The notes beneath the pieces were generated by a model that searched no databases, had not been told where the DNA came from, and saw only the letters and a program-made list of their open reading frames with translations. Positions 43,659 through 51,762 of a stretch of 64,000 nt of DNA are shown here, piece by piece. The position numbers and the translations under genes were made by a program. The stretch lies in the NCBI GenBank assembly GCA_002305915.1, contig DBRJ01000004.1:204421-268420 (forward strand). The letters run 5' to 3'. Origin of the DNA: Pelotomaculum sp. UBA1371 (GTDB lineage Bacteria > Bacillota > Desulfotomaculia > Desulfotomaculales > Pelotomaculaceae). The stretch's first letter is position 1, and each line of letters opens with the position of its first letter.

Positions 43659-46600
43659 ATGTCCAAAGAAATGAAAACCATGGACGGTACGAAAGCAGCA
43701 GCTTATACGTCCTATGCTTTTACGGACTGCGCCTGTATTTTCCCCATTACTCCGTCCTCCCCCATGGCTGAATATGTAGATGAATGGGCTGCCCAGGGTA
43801 AAAAGAATATTTTCGGCCAAACAGTAAAAGTTGTGGAAATGCAATCTGAAGCAGGCGCTGCAGCCGCCCTGCACGGATCGCTTGCAGCAGGCGCACTGAG
43901 CACCACATATACGGCATCCCAGGGCTTAATGCTCATGATTCCGAACATGTATAAAATATCCGGAGAGCTGATGCCTGGCGTTATCCATGTAACTGCCCGG
44001 GCCCTTTCCACACACGCCTTAAGCATTTTCGGAGACCACTCCGACGTAATGTCCTGCCGGATGACCGGCTTCGCCATGCTGGCTTCCAGCAGTGTCCAGG
44101 AAGTTATGGATCTCGGCGGTTTGGCCCACCTGGCAGCCATTAAGTCCAGGGTCCCCTTCCTGCATTTTTATGACGGATTCAGGACCTCTCACGAACAACA
44201 AAAAATTGAGGTCATCGATTATGAAGACTTTGCCCGGCTGGTGGACTGGGATGCAATAAAAGCATTCAGGGAAAGGGGTTTGAACCCGGAACACCCGGTG
44301 GTCAGGGGAACAGCCCAGAACCCGGACATTTACTTCCAGGCCAGAGAAGCCTGCAACCCCTTCTATGATGCAGTTCCTGATATCGTAAATGATTATATGA
44401 AGGAAATCAGCAATTTAACCGGCAGGACATATAAGCCCTTCGTTTATTATGGCGCGGAAGATGCAGAGGATATCATTATTACCATGGGCTCTTCCTGTGA
44501 TACAGTCGAAGCGACAGTGGATTACCTGATGGATAAAGGAGAAAAAGTCGGCCTGATCAAAGTGCATCTTTACAGGCCTTTCTCCAGCAAGTACTTCTTT
44601 GATGTTTTCCCCAAAAGCGTAAAAAGGATTGCCGTACTGGACCGGACCAAAGAACCCGGCGCTCTCGGTGAACCCTTACTGGAAGACGTTAAATCAATGT
44701 TCTATGATTACGAAACCAAACCATTAATCATCGGGGGACGTTACGGACTTGGCTCCAAGGAACTTGTACCCGCCGACATCAAAGCTGTCTTCAATAATCT
44801 GAAGGCCGATCAACCTAAAGAACGTTTTGTTCTCGGAATTGTTGACGATGTCACAAACCTTTCTCTCCCGCAGGAAGAGGTAATCGACGCCACGCCGGAA
44901 GGGACTATTCAGTGTAAGTTTTACGGCCTTGGTTCCGACGGTACAGTGGGCGCCAACAAGCAGGCAGTGGAAATTATCGGCAACACCCCTGGTATGTATG
45001 CCCAGGCTTACTTCTCCTATGACTCCAAAAAGTCCGGAGGCTTTACCGTTTCCCACCTGCGCTTTGGTAAAAAACCCATTAAATCGCCTTACTTGATTAC
45101 CTCCGCTGATTTTGTCTCTTGCAGCAACCAATCTTATGTACAAACACTGGACATGTTGTCGGGATTGAAAAAAGGCGGCACATTCCTTTTGAACTGTGTC
45201 TGGAAACCCGAAGAACTGGAAGAGAAACTTCCGGCCTCCATGAAGAGATGCCTTGCCAGGAAGAAGATTAATTTCTATACCATCAATGCTGTAGATATAG
45301 CCAGAGAATTAGGCCTTGGCAACCGCTACAACATGATCATGCAATCGGCCTTCTTCAAACTGGCCAACGTAATTCCCGTGGATGAAGCTGTTGAGGAACT
45401 GAAGCGTACCATTAAGAAGACCTACGGCAGAAAAGGCGATGCCATTGTCAACATGAACTATGCCTCAGTTGATAAAGGAATAGAATCCATTGTGAAGATT
45501 GATGTGCCTGCTGCCTGGGCTGATGCAGTTGATGAAGCAGAAGAGGCTAAAGACGTACCGGAATTTATTGCAAATGTTCTTCAACCCATGAACAGGCTGG
45601 AAGGCGACAAACTGCCCGTAAGCACCTTTACGGGTGTGGAGGATGGTACCTTCCCCGTCGGTACTTCCAGGTATGAAAAGCGCGGCGTAGCCGACTTTGT
45701 CCCGGAATGGATTAAGGAAAACTGCATCCAGTGTAACCAGTGCTCATACGTTTGTTCCCACGCTGCCATACGTCCGGTTCTGTTAAATGAAGAGGAACAG
45801 AAAAATGCCCCGGCTTCCTTTGAAACCTTAAAGGCTGTGGGTAAACAGCTGGCAGGTTTGACCTACCGCATGCAGGTGGGCGTAATGGACTGCATGGGCT
45901 GCGGAGTTTGTGCCAATGTCTGCCCGTCCAAGGAAAAAGCCCTTGTCATGAAGCCATTCGGCACACAATTAGTTGAAGCGGAGAACTGGGATTATGCAAT
46001 GAGGGTCAGCATCAAGGATAATCTCTGGAACAAGTTCAGTGTTAAAGGCAGCCAGTTTGCCCAGCCGTTGCTGGAGTTCTCCGGCGCCTGCGGCGGTTGC
46101 GTGGAAACTACCTACGCCAAGCTGGTTACCCAGTTGTTTGGTGACAGAATGATCGTAACCAACGCTACGGGTTGCTCATCTATCTGGGGAGGCAGCGCAC
46201 CTTCGATGCCATACTGCACCAACGCGGAAGGAAGGGGCCCGGCCTGGTCCAGCGGATTATTCGAGGATAATGCTGAATATGGCTTTGGTGTGTTCGTAGG
46301 CATTAAACAAATGCGGGAAAAATTAGCCGACCTGATGAAGGAAGCCATGGCTCTCGACATCGCTCCGGCTTTGAAAGAAGCCTTCCAGGAATGGCTGGAC
46401 AACAAAGACGATGCTGCAGCCTCCAAGGCAGCTGCTGACAAAATCATACCTCTGCTTGAAGGTTCAGATAATCCAATCTTGAAAGAAATTTATGAGAAGA
46501 GGGACCAGTTGGTTAAGAAATCCATCTGGATCCTGGGTGGAGACGGCTGGGCTTACGACATTGGTTACGGTGGACTGGACCACGTACTTGCCCAAAATGA

Positions 46601-47168
46601 GGACGTAAACGTACTGGTATTTGATACCGAGGTTTATTCCAACACCGGCGGGCAGGCATCCAAGTCCACCCCAACCGCATCCATTGCCAAGTTCGCCGCG
46701 GCAGGCAAGCGGACCAAGAAGAAAGACCTCGGCGCGATGGCAATGACCTACGGCTATGTTTATGTAGCCCAAATCGGGATGGGCGCAGACATGGCTCAAA
46801 CCCTCAAAGCCATTGCCGAAGCAGAGGCATATAAAGGTCCTTCCCTGATTATCGCCTACTCCCCCTGCATTAACCACGGCTTGAAAGGCGGTATGCAAAA
46901 CAGCCAGGCTGAGATTAAGAAGGCTGTTAATGCCGGATACTGGCACCTGTACAGGTATAACCCGGATCTCAAGAAGGAAGGCAAGAATCCCTTTATCCTC
47001 GATTCTAAAGAACCCAATTTCAGCGCCTTTAGAGACTATCTAATGGGTGAAGTTCGCTACGCTTCACTGTCACAATTGTTCCCGGCCGAAGCAAACGACC
47101 TGTTTGCCAAGACCGAACAAGACGCCAAGGAAAGATATGAATTCTACAAGAACCTGGCAAACGTCTAA
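43659..47168 (+). CDS. nifJ: Pyruvate:ferredoxin (flavodoxin) oxidoreductase, single chain
   Basis: Converts pyruvate, CoA and oxidised ferredoxin to acetyl-CoA, CO2 and reduced ferredoxin, the final oxidative step of propionate degradation here. The 1169 residues keep the usual domain order: pyrimidine-binding N-domain (KTMDGTKAAAYTSYAFTD), transketolase C-like domain, gamma domain, two 4Fe-4S motifs (CIQCNQCSYVC at about 688; CMGCGVCANVCPS at about 745), a further cluster cysteine pair (GACGGCVETTY) and the TPP domain (GGDGWAYDIGYGGLDHV, VYSNTGGQASKSTP). ATG follows AAAGGAGGCTTGTTTATTTA. Stands 130 bp behind mmcM. Confidence 0.97.
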   Translation: MSKEMKTMDGTKAAAYTSYAFTDCACIFPITPSSPMAEYVDEWAAQGKKNIFGQTVKVVEMQSEAGAAAALHGSLAAGALSTTYTASQGLMLMIPNMYKISGELMPGVIHVTARALSTHALSIFGDHSDVMSCRMTGFAMLASSSVQEVMDLGGLAHLAAIKSRVPFLHFYDGFRTSHEQQKIEVIDYEDFARLVDWDAIKAFRERGLNPEHPVVRGTAQNPDIYFQAREACNPFYDAVPDIVNDYMKEISNLTGRTYKPFVYYGAEDAEDIIITMGSSCDTVEATVDYLMDKGEKVGLIKVHLYRPFSSKYFFDVFPKSVKRIAVLDRTKEPGALGEPLLEDVKSMFYDYETKPLIIGGRYGLGSKELVPADIKAVFNNLKADQPKERFVLGIVDDVTNLSLPQEEVIDATPEGTIQCKFYGLGSDGTVGANKQAVEIIGNTPGMYAQAYFSYDSKKSGGFTVSHLRFGKKPIKSPYLITSADFVSCSNQSYVQTLDMLSGLKKGGTFLLNCVWKPEELEEKLPASMKRCLARKKINFYTINAVDIARELGLGNRYNMIMQSAFFKLANVIPVDEAVEELKRTIKKTYGRKGDAIVNMNYASVDKGIESIVKIDVPAAWADAVDEAEEAKDVPEFIANVLQPMNRLEGDKLPVSTFTGVEDGTFPVGTSRYEKRGVADFVPEWIKENCIQCNQCSYVCSHAAIRPVLLNEEEQKNAPASFETLKAVGKQLAGLTYRMQVGVMDCMGCGVCANVCPSKEKALVMKPFGTQLVEAENWDYAMRVSIKDNLWNKFSVKGSQFAQPLLEFSGACGGCVETTYAKLVTQLFGDRMIVTNATGCSSIWGGSAPSMPYCTNAEGRGPAWSSGLFEDNAEYGFGVFVGIKQMREKLADLMKEAMALDIAPALKEAFQEWLDNKDDAAASKAAADKIIPLLEGSDNPILKEIYEKRDQLVKKSIWILGGDGWAYDIGYGGLDHVLAQNEDVNVLVFDTEVYSNTGGQASKSTPTASIAKFAAAGKRTKKKDLGAMAMTYGYVYVAQIGMGADMAQTLKAIAEAEAYKGPSLIIAYSPCINHGLKGGMQNSQAEIKKAVNAGYWHLYRYNPDLKKEGKNPFILDSKEPNFSAFRDYLMGEVRYASLSQLFPAEANDLFAKTEQDAKERYEFYKNLANV

Positions 47169-47539
47169 AGGTCAGTAAACTTGCTTTAAACCGAACAGGA
47201 GCCGGTGGACAATAGTCCAGCGGCTCCTTTCTGTTTGAACAGTCGTAAAATAATACTTTAGCGCTTAATACTTCCTTATATTACCATTATCATATAAATA
47301 GATTTGTTTATTGTACTATTTCTTTTTTATAGCCCGGATTAGCGGCATGGTATGCACCTGAGAACAGCTTATGATATTTTTAACCTCTACGGCGCTGCAT
47401 CAGCAGTATGGCGTTCTGGTTTAATTTCTTACCATTGAGGTAAAATACTAGATAAATCTAATTATTTAACCATTATCAGGATCAAAATTATTCTAAGGAA
47501 CAAGCAGTTGCTTGGCATCAGGGAGGGAATATTCTTAAA
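47169..47539. other. AT-rich intergenic region behind the PFOR gene
   Basis: About 370 bp. It contains the PFOR terminator at its start; the rest is AT-rich, without a gene that I can support. Marks the change from the core metabolic block to accessory genes. Confidence 0.6.
47197..47232 (+). terminator. Rho-independent terminator of the PFOR gene
   Basis: AGGAGCCG (47197-47204) and CGGCTCCT (47221-47228), with an inner GTGGAC/GTCCAG pairing, followed by TTCTGTTT. Confidence 0.8.
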
Positions 47540-48235
47540 ATGGGTCTCACTTCATGGAATGCGCTAAAAATTGTTCTCGCAGCAGGAACACCAATTCAAA
47601 GTCTAATTTCAGGCAGTGGAGACACCCATGTATTTTGCAATCAACAGGCCTTGAAAATATTAAGAAGTGACAGGAATATTACCAATCTAAAATATCTGAA
47701 TAATTATCTGGAAGTTATTAATAGGGGAGTCCTTTGGGCTGATCGGGGATGGAAATACTTGTCTCATTACTACAATCCTACAACTGATTCCGGCCTGGGA
47801 CCCTGGCCAGATGCAAGATTAGAGTTCAATTATTACTTTGATAAATCTTTGGCTCTATGGAATAGAGGGAATAAAAAGAAAGCCTTATTTTTCCTTGGAG
47901 CTTCTGTTCACCTGGTTCAAGATTTATGTGTACCTCATCATTCAAATGGAATAGCTTTCTGTGGACATCAAGAATATGAAAAATGGGTTAATAATAATTA
48001 TAAACTCTTTTCTGTATATTCGAATGGGATCTACAACAGCTTTACAGTCCCTGATCAGTGGCTGACGTTCAATGCCGGAATATCCAGAAAATATTTGCCA
48101 TACGTATTATCAACCGGCTCGGACACTTCCTACAAAATGGCCACAGGAGTTTTACTGCCGCTGGCACAGCGTTCTACAGCAGGCTTTTTTAAGTTTTATT
48201 TTGATTATATTAATAATATCAAAGGTTGTCATTAG
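47540..48235 (+). CDS. Zinc-dependent phospholipase C-like protein
   Basis: A 231-residue protein of the zinc-dependent PLC / S1-P1 nuclease-like helical fold (N-terminal domain of clostridial alpha-toxin). The zinc motif GASVHLVQDLCVPHHSNG (H-x3-Q-D-x3-P-H-H) is complete, SGDTH near residue 28 supplies Asp and His, and HQEYEKWVNNNY matches the usual H-x2-(Y/F)E motif. No signal peptide is seen: the N-terminus is SWNALKIVLAAGTPIQSL. The C-terminal membrane-binding C2 (PLAT) domain of toxins is missing, so a toxin role is not indicated. Ribosome site AGGGAGGG is 12 bases before the ATG. Confidence 0.82.
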   Translation: MGLTSWNALKIVLAAGTPIQSLISGSGDTHVFCNQQALKILRSDRNITNLKYLNNYLEVINRGVLWADRGWKYLSHYYNPTTDSGLGPWPDARLEFNYYFDKSLALWNRGNKKKALFFLGASVHLVQDLCVPHHSNGIAFCGHQEYEKWVNNNYKLFSVYSNGIYNSFTVPDQWLTFNAGISRKYLPYVLSTGSDTSYKMATGVLLPLAQRSTAGFFKFYFDYINNIKGCH

Positions 48236-48367
48236 AAACTATTAAACCTTTAAAACCCTTCATTTTTCCTTTCACTATAGAATTAAAACCTTTTAAGTCT
48301 AAACTGATGCTCTTTAAACTTCATCAGGTTAAAATATAAAAGGAAACTACTTAGACATAGAATAGGG

Positions 48368-48643
48368 ATGATTAAAATGAACAAAAAAAAACATTTACAT
48401 TCAAGTAAATTTCCCATAATCTGTATTCTAGAAGAAAACAAAATCTGTGACAACTGTTGTGATTGTTTTGTTTGTGATCTTGACCCCAATAAAACATGTG
48501 ATAACTGTGCCAAGTGCCTGGATTTGCCTGATTATAATGCAATCATCATTGACGATATCATTAGCCTTGAAGATTCCAGAAATAAAAGAAATAACAGTAA
48601 AGAAAGCGATAAGAAAAGTAATCGCAAAAATGACAAAAGTTAA
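48368..48643 (+). CDS. Cysteine-rich small protein, unknown function
   Basis: A 91-residue protein with two similar Cys clusters: CDNCCDCFVCDLDPN and CDNCAKCLDL (C-x2-C-x2-C), probable zinc or iron-sulfur ligands, followed by an acidic stretch IIIDDIISLED and a Lys/Asn/Ser-rich basic tail. Similar short CDNC-x-C-CDLDPNKxCDNC proteins are annotated as hypothetical in Desulfotomaculum-type genomes. A longer frame overlapping in another phase lacks these features and is taken as a shadow. ATG 48377 may be the true start since the first ATG touches its GGG. No function is proposed. Confidence 0.65.
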   Translation: MIKMNKKKHLHSSKFPIICILEENKICDNCCDCFVCDLDPNKTCDNCAKCLDLPDYNAIIIDDIISLEDSRNKRNNSKESDKKSNRKNDKS

Positions 48644-49092
48644 AACGGGAGCAGAATCATCGCTAAAGGATTTGCAGATTAGCAGGATAAGAATTATCCA
48701 GCTTTTTAGCCGACAAAACAAATTAAATTATTTCCATAACATCTCAAATACATTGGAAACAGCCCCTTCACCACACCCTATTCATGTTCCGATAATAGAT
48801 ATTATGTAAACTAGTCCGGTTAGTCTTGCGATACCTGCGCCAATCTGCGCCAGAATGAAAATGGCGCCTTTGTTTGCCAACCGGCTTATAACCATTCCTC
48901 CTTTGTCAGCTTCAGGACCGCCGACTGGTATTTAGCAGTTTCGGGCACAGCGTGTCATTTTGGAGTACTTCACTATGTTGGTTCGCTGAGAGGCTTAGCG
49001 TATCATCCATGTACCATGATTTGTTAGTGTTGATATGTTTATCTCCGGGCATTCTACCAATAAAACAGTTTTTATATACGGAGGTTTGTTCT
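48644..49092. other. Gap between Cys-rich gene and DUF3231-like gene
   Basis: About 450 bp without an established gene. A 37-codon hydrophobic minus-strand frame (48782-48895) is the only candidate. An inverted GCGCC motif pair is seen near 48837-48867. AT-rich towards the right end. Confidence 0.5.
48782..48895 (-). CDS. Possible 37-residue hydrophobic peptide
   Basis: An open frame on the minus strand (MVISRLANKGAIFILAQIGA then a second hydrophobic half ending ISIIGT) with a possible single membrane helix. AAAGGAGG directly precedes the ATG, but only one base lies between, which is too close for good initiation; the TTG five codons on is 16 bases away. Too short to judge by coding statistics. 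Confidence 0.3.
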   Translation of the reverse strand: MVISRLANKGAIFILAQIGAGIARLTGLVYIISIIGT

Positions 49093-49593
49093 ATGGGTTT
49101 CATAGAATTGTTTAAAAATCAGGATAAGAAAGAAACCGGCCTTCATGTGGGAGAAGCATACATTTTATGGACACAACTGGTAGCACGATACGATATATTA
49201 GAAATCACCCAGTTTATACTGGGTTATGCCAATGATACAGATTTCAAGGTCCTTGTGCAAAGAGGTTTAGACAATATAATCAAACCCCAAATTAAGAAGC
49301 TGGAAGAAACCATGGAACATTACCAGATTCCTCTACCTCCACGCCCCCCCAAGAGCTATCCCCATCCAACCAATATAGAGAACGCCAGGGACGAAGGATT
49401 GTACCGCACTGTTTTTTCTGGCAGCCAGACCGCACTATTGGTACACGTCAAAGCCATTAACGTAAGTATAAATGATTCACTGAGAGCAATGTTTATCAAC
49501 TTCTTTAACCAGGAACTCCATATGTATGATGGTTTAGTGAAGTATGGCAAGATAAAGGGTTGGATACGTTCAGGGCCTCAATATAAACATTAA
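49093..49593 (+). CDS. DUF3231-like protein
   Basis: A 166-residue helical protein that resembles the DUF3231 family, which in Bacillus includes spore-associated and membrane-proximal proteins made of four-helix bundles. Seen are LHVGEAYILWTQLVARYDIL, GLDNIIKPQIKKLEETMEHYQIPLPPRPP and a C-terminal helix FINFFNQELHMYDGLVKYGKIKGWI. ATG 49093 follows GGAGGTTTGTTCT; an extended frame upstream to 48952 has no likeness. A sporulation role is inferred only from the family. Confidence 0.75.
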   Translation: MGFIELFKNQDKKETGLHVGEAYILWTQLVARYDILEITQFILGYANDTDFKVLVQRGLDNIIKPQIKKLEETMEHYQIPLPPRPPKSYPHPTNIENARDEGLYRTVFSGSQTALLVHVKAINVSINDSLRAMFINFFNQELHMYDGLVKYGKIKGWIRSGPQYKH

Positions 49594-49842
49594 AGGCAAC
49601 TGTATTGCAGCGATGGGGCTGTTTGTTTCCCCACCGCTGTTGTTTGCTGCTAGACTCATTGCCCCCTCATCTCTGCCCCGGGGGTTACCTTTTATCCTCC
49701 GGTTGATAACTTTTAAGGGAGTGACTATGGTTCTCTGCAGCCTTATTGGGAAATAATTTCTCAGACACTTTACCACATCCTCAAGGATATTCCCTTTTAC
49801 AATCAGGAAGATTCACATTACAATACCCACCATCTTTATACC

Positions 49843-50880
49843 TTAAATCCCAAGCGCCTTGTAACAGCCATAACAGACTTCCGGCAGCGGGTATTGGCTC
49901 AAAGCTTCGAACGTATCCTCATCGATTTCCTCGAAACCACCATCATCGGTAAAACCAAACCGCTTTCTTCCACAGATCGCCCTTCTGGCCGCAAAAGGCT
50001 CGCGGAACTTTTTATAGGCCTCGCTATTCCATATCTCCAGCAAACTGGTTTCCTTTACATTTCCAAATATGCAAACCGGTATCCAGTATGCTTCCCCCTC
50101 ATGTACTTTGGTAATGAAACCGTTCCTTAAGGGCAAGGTTAGATAGACGCAAGGCGAAACATAACCGTCCCAGGTGATGTGCAATTCTTCCAGCGGTTTC
50201 GCTTCGCAGTAAGCCACCCGTTTCGGCCCGGGAGGGTAAATGCGAAGATTAAGGCCCAACAATTTTGCCCGCAACCTGGCCTGGTCAATTATTGAAAGAT
50301 ATTCAGGCGACGGTGCTTGTAAAGAATAAGCTTTCCAGGACTCGAACTCCGGTTTCGCGACAAAAGTAAGGTTAGAGGCAATTATCTCGTCCACCTCTAA
50401 TTCAGCTGCCAGATCCAGCAATGCAGGAAGCTCATGAATGTTTTGGCTGTTCTTTAGAAAGAGGAGGCTAATCAAAGGCAACCTGCCGGATCCCAGTTCC
50501 TTTCTGGCGCCGGCTAACAACCGCACATTCTCCACCACCTCTTCAAACTTCGCGCCGCTTCTTATTTTTTCATAGGTGGCGGCAGTAGCCCCATCAATGG
50601 ATATCCCGACAACATCCACCCCTTTGACAAGGCGCCCGGCTACCTCCCTATCTATCAAGGTTCCGTTGGTCGTAATCCCGACGGAGCAACCTGCTGAGCG
50701 TGCTATGTCCGCCATCTCCCAGATTCTTGGATGAAGCAGGGGTTCACCCCAGGCATCAATGTAGACCTGCCTCAAATAAGGGAAGGCGGCGGCAACTGCA
50801 TGGTAGGTAGCCATATCCATACCCAACTTTTTTCTTAGTATATCTGACAAAATATAACAAAAAACACATCGTCCTGGTAA
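49843..50880 (-). pseudogene. Radical SAM/SPASM protein, 5'-truncated with damaged cluster motif
   Basis: From a TTG at 50850 the frame codes 335 residues of a radical SAM enzyme with a SPASM-type C-terminus: YLRQVYIDAWGEPLLHPRIW (GEPLLHP motif), GITTNGTLI, VVGISIDGATAATYEKIRSG and cysteines in REAICGRK-like and PEVCYGCYKALGI ends. It lacks the N-terminal C-x3-C-x2-C motif. Reading the same frame further upstream gives L-P-G-R-C-V-F-C-Y-I, so the last two cysteines of the motif are there but the first is Leu (50880-50878), and a TAG stop lies about 20 codons before. The family needs more N-terminal residues. It is therefore a decayed or truncated gene; without the third cysteine the cluster would not form normally. 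Confidence 0.75.
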
Positions 50881-51018
50881 AATAGAGTTGACAGAATATA
50901 AAAATAAAATAGCTCTATATTTTGGTAAAAGCTATTGTTCAACGATTAAGTTTAATAGTAGTTCGTAACTGCCCTGTTTTTATTATTACAAATCCAAAAC
51001 ATAGAAAGGAAAACCCTC

Positions 51019-51762
51019 ATGAAAAGTGAAAGTAAAAGTGAAAGTATTGTTGATCTAACAACGGAATTCTGCGGTTTGAGATTGCCCAATCCTTTTTTAT
51101 TAGCCTCCGCCCCGCCAACTGCTGATGCTGCCATGATTAAACGAGCCCTTGCTCTTGGCTGGGGAGGTGCGGTTACTAAAATCATCCCGCCGGATGGTAT
51201 GGTGATAACTGACGTTTCCCCGCGCTTAAAGGCTTTGCAAAAAGATAATGGTGCAATTTTCGGCCTGGAGAATATTGAGTTAATCAGTCTCAAGCCGCTT
51301 TCTTTGTGGCTGGATGAAATACGGGAGATAAAGCGATGCTTCCCGCAGAACATTATTATCGCTAGCCTTATGGCCGATGTAAACGAGGAACAATGGCAAA
51401 GAATGGCCATAGCCCTTCAAAAGGCGGGGGCCGACGCACTGGAACTTAATTTTTCCTGTCCCCATGGTATGCCGGAAAAAGGCCTTGGCTCCGCCATAGG
51501 ACAGGACGAAGAACTAACCGGGCTGATCACCTCCTGGGTTAAAGCCGTGGTATCTATACCGGTTATAGTCAAGCTTTCACCCAATGTTACGGATATAAGA
51601 CGCCTGGCGCTGGCCGCTGAAAAAGGAGGAGCGGACGGCTTGGCGGCCATTAATGTCGAGCATTTTTCAATGCATTTGCCCGGGCAACTCATGTTTAGAG
51701 CAATTCGTTGGGAAGCCATTTGTACTTCATGTTTACTTCTTCTTTGCTTCGTTTTCCTTTGA
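51019..51762 (+). pseudogene. PreA/dihydroorotate-dehydrogenase-like protein, 3'-truncated
   Basis: A 247-residue frame whose first 210 residues match the catalytic domain of NAD-dependent dihydropyrimidine dehydrogenase PreA / class 1 DHODH: LTTEFCGLRLPNPFLLASAPPT, GWGGAVTKII, ELNFSCPHGMPEKGLGSAIGQ (nucleophile Cys in FSCPHG) and VIVKLSPNVTDI. Around 51655 the likeness ends after GGADGLAAIN, where families continue with T-x-(Q/N) and the FMN phosphate loop; instead an unrelated hydrophobic tail (CTSCLLLLCFVFL) follows and overlaps the end of topB by 30 bp. The second half, including the ferredoxin-like part, is lost. ATG follows AAAGGA. Probably inactive. Confidence 0.78.

Noticed and set aside
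48447..48809. 120-codon frame overlapping the Cys-rich gene
   Set aside because: It overlaps in another phase, has no ribosome site and no recognisable composition, whereas the 48368 frame has ordered Cys clusters.
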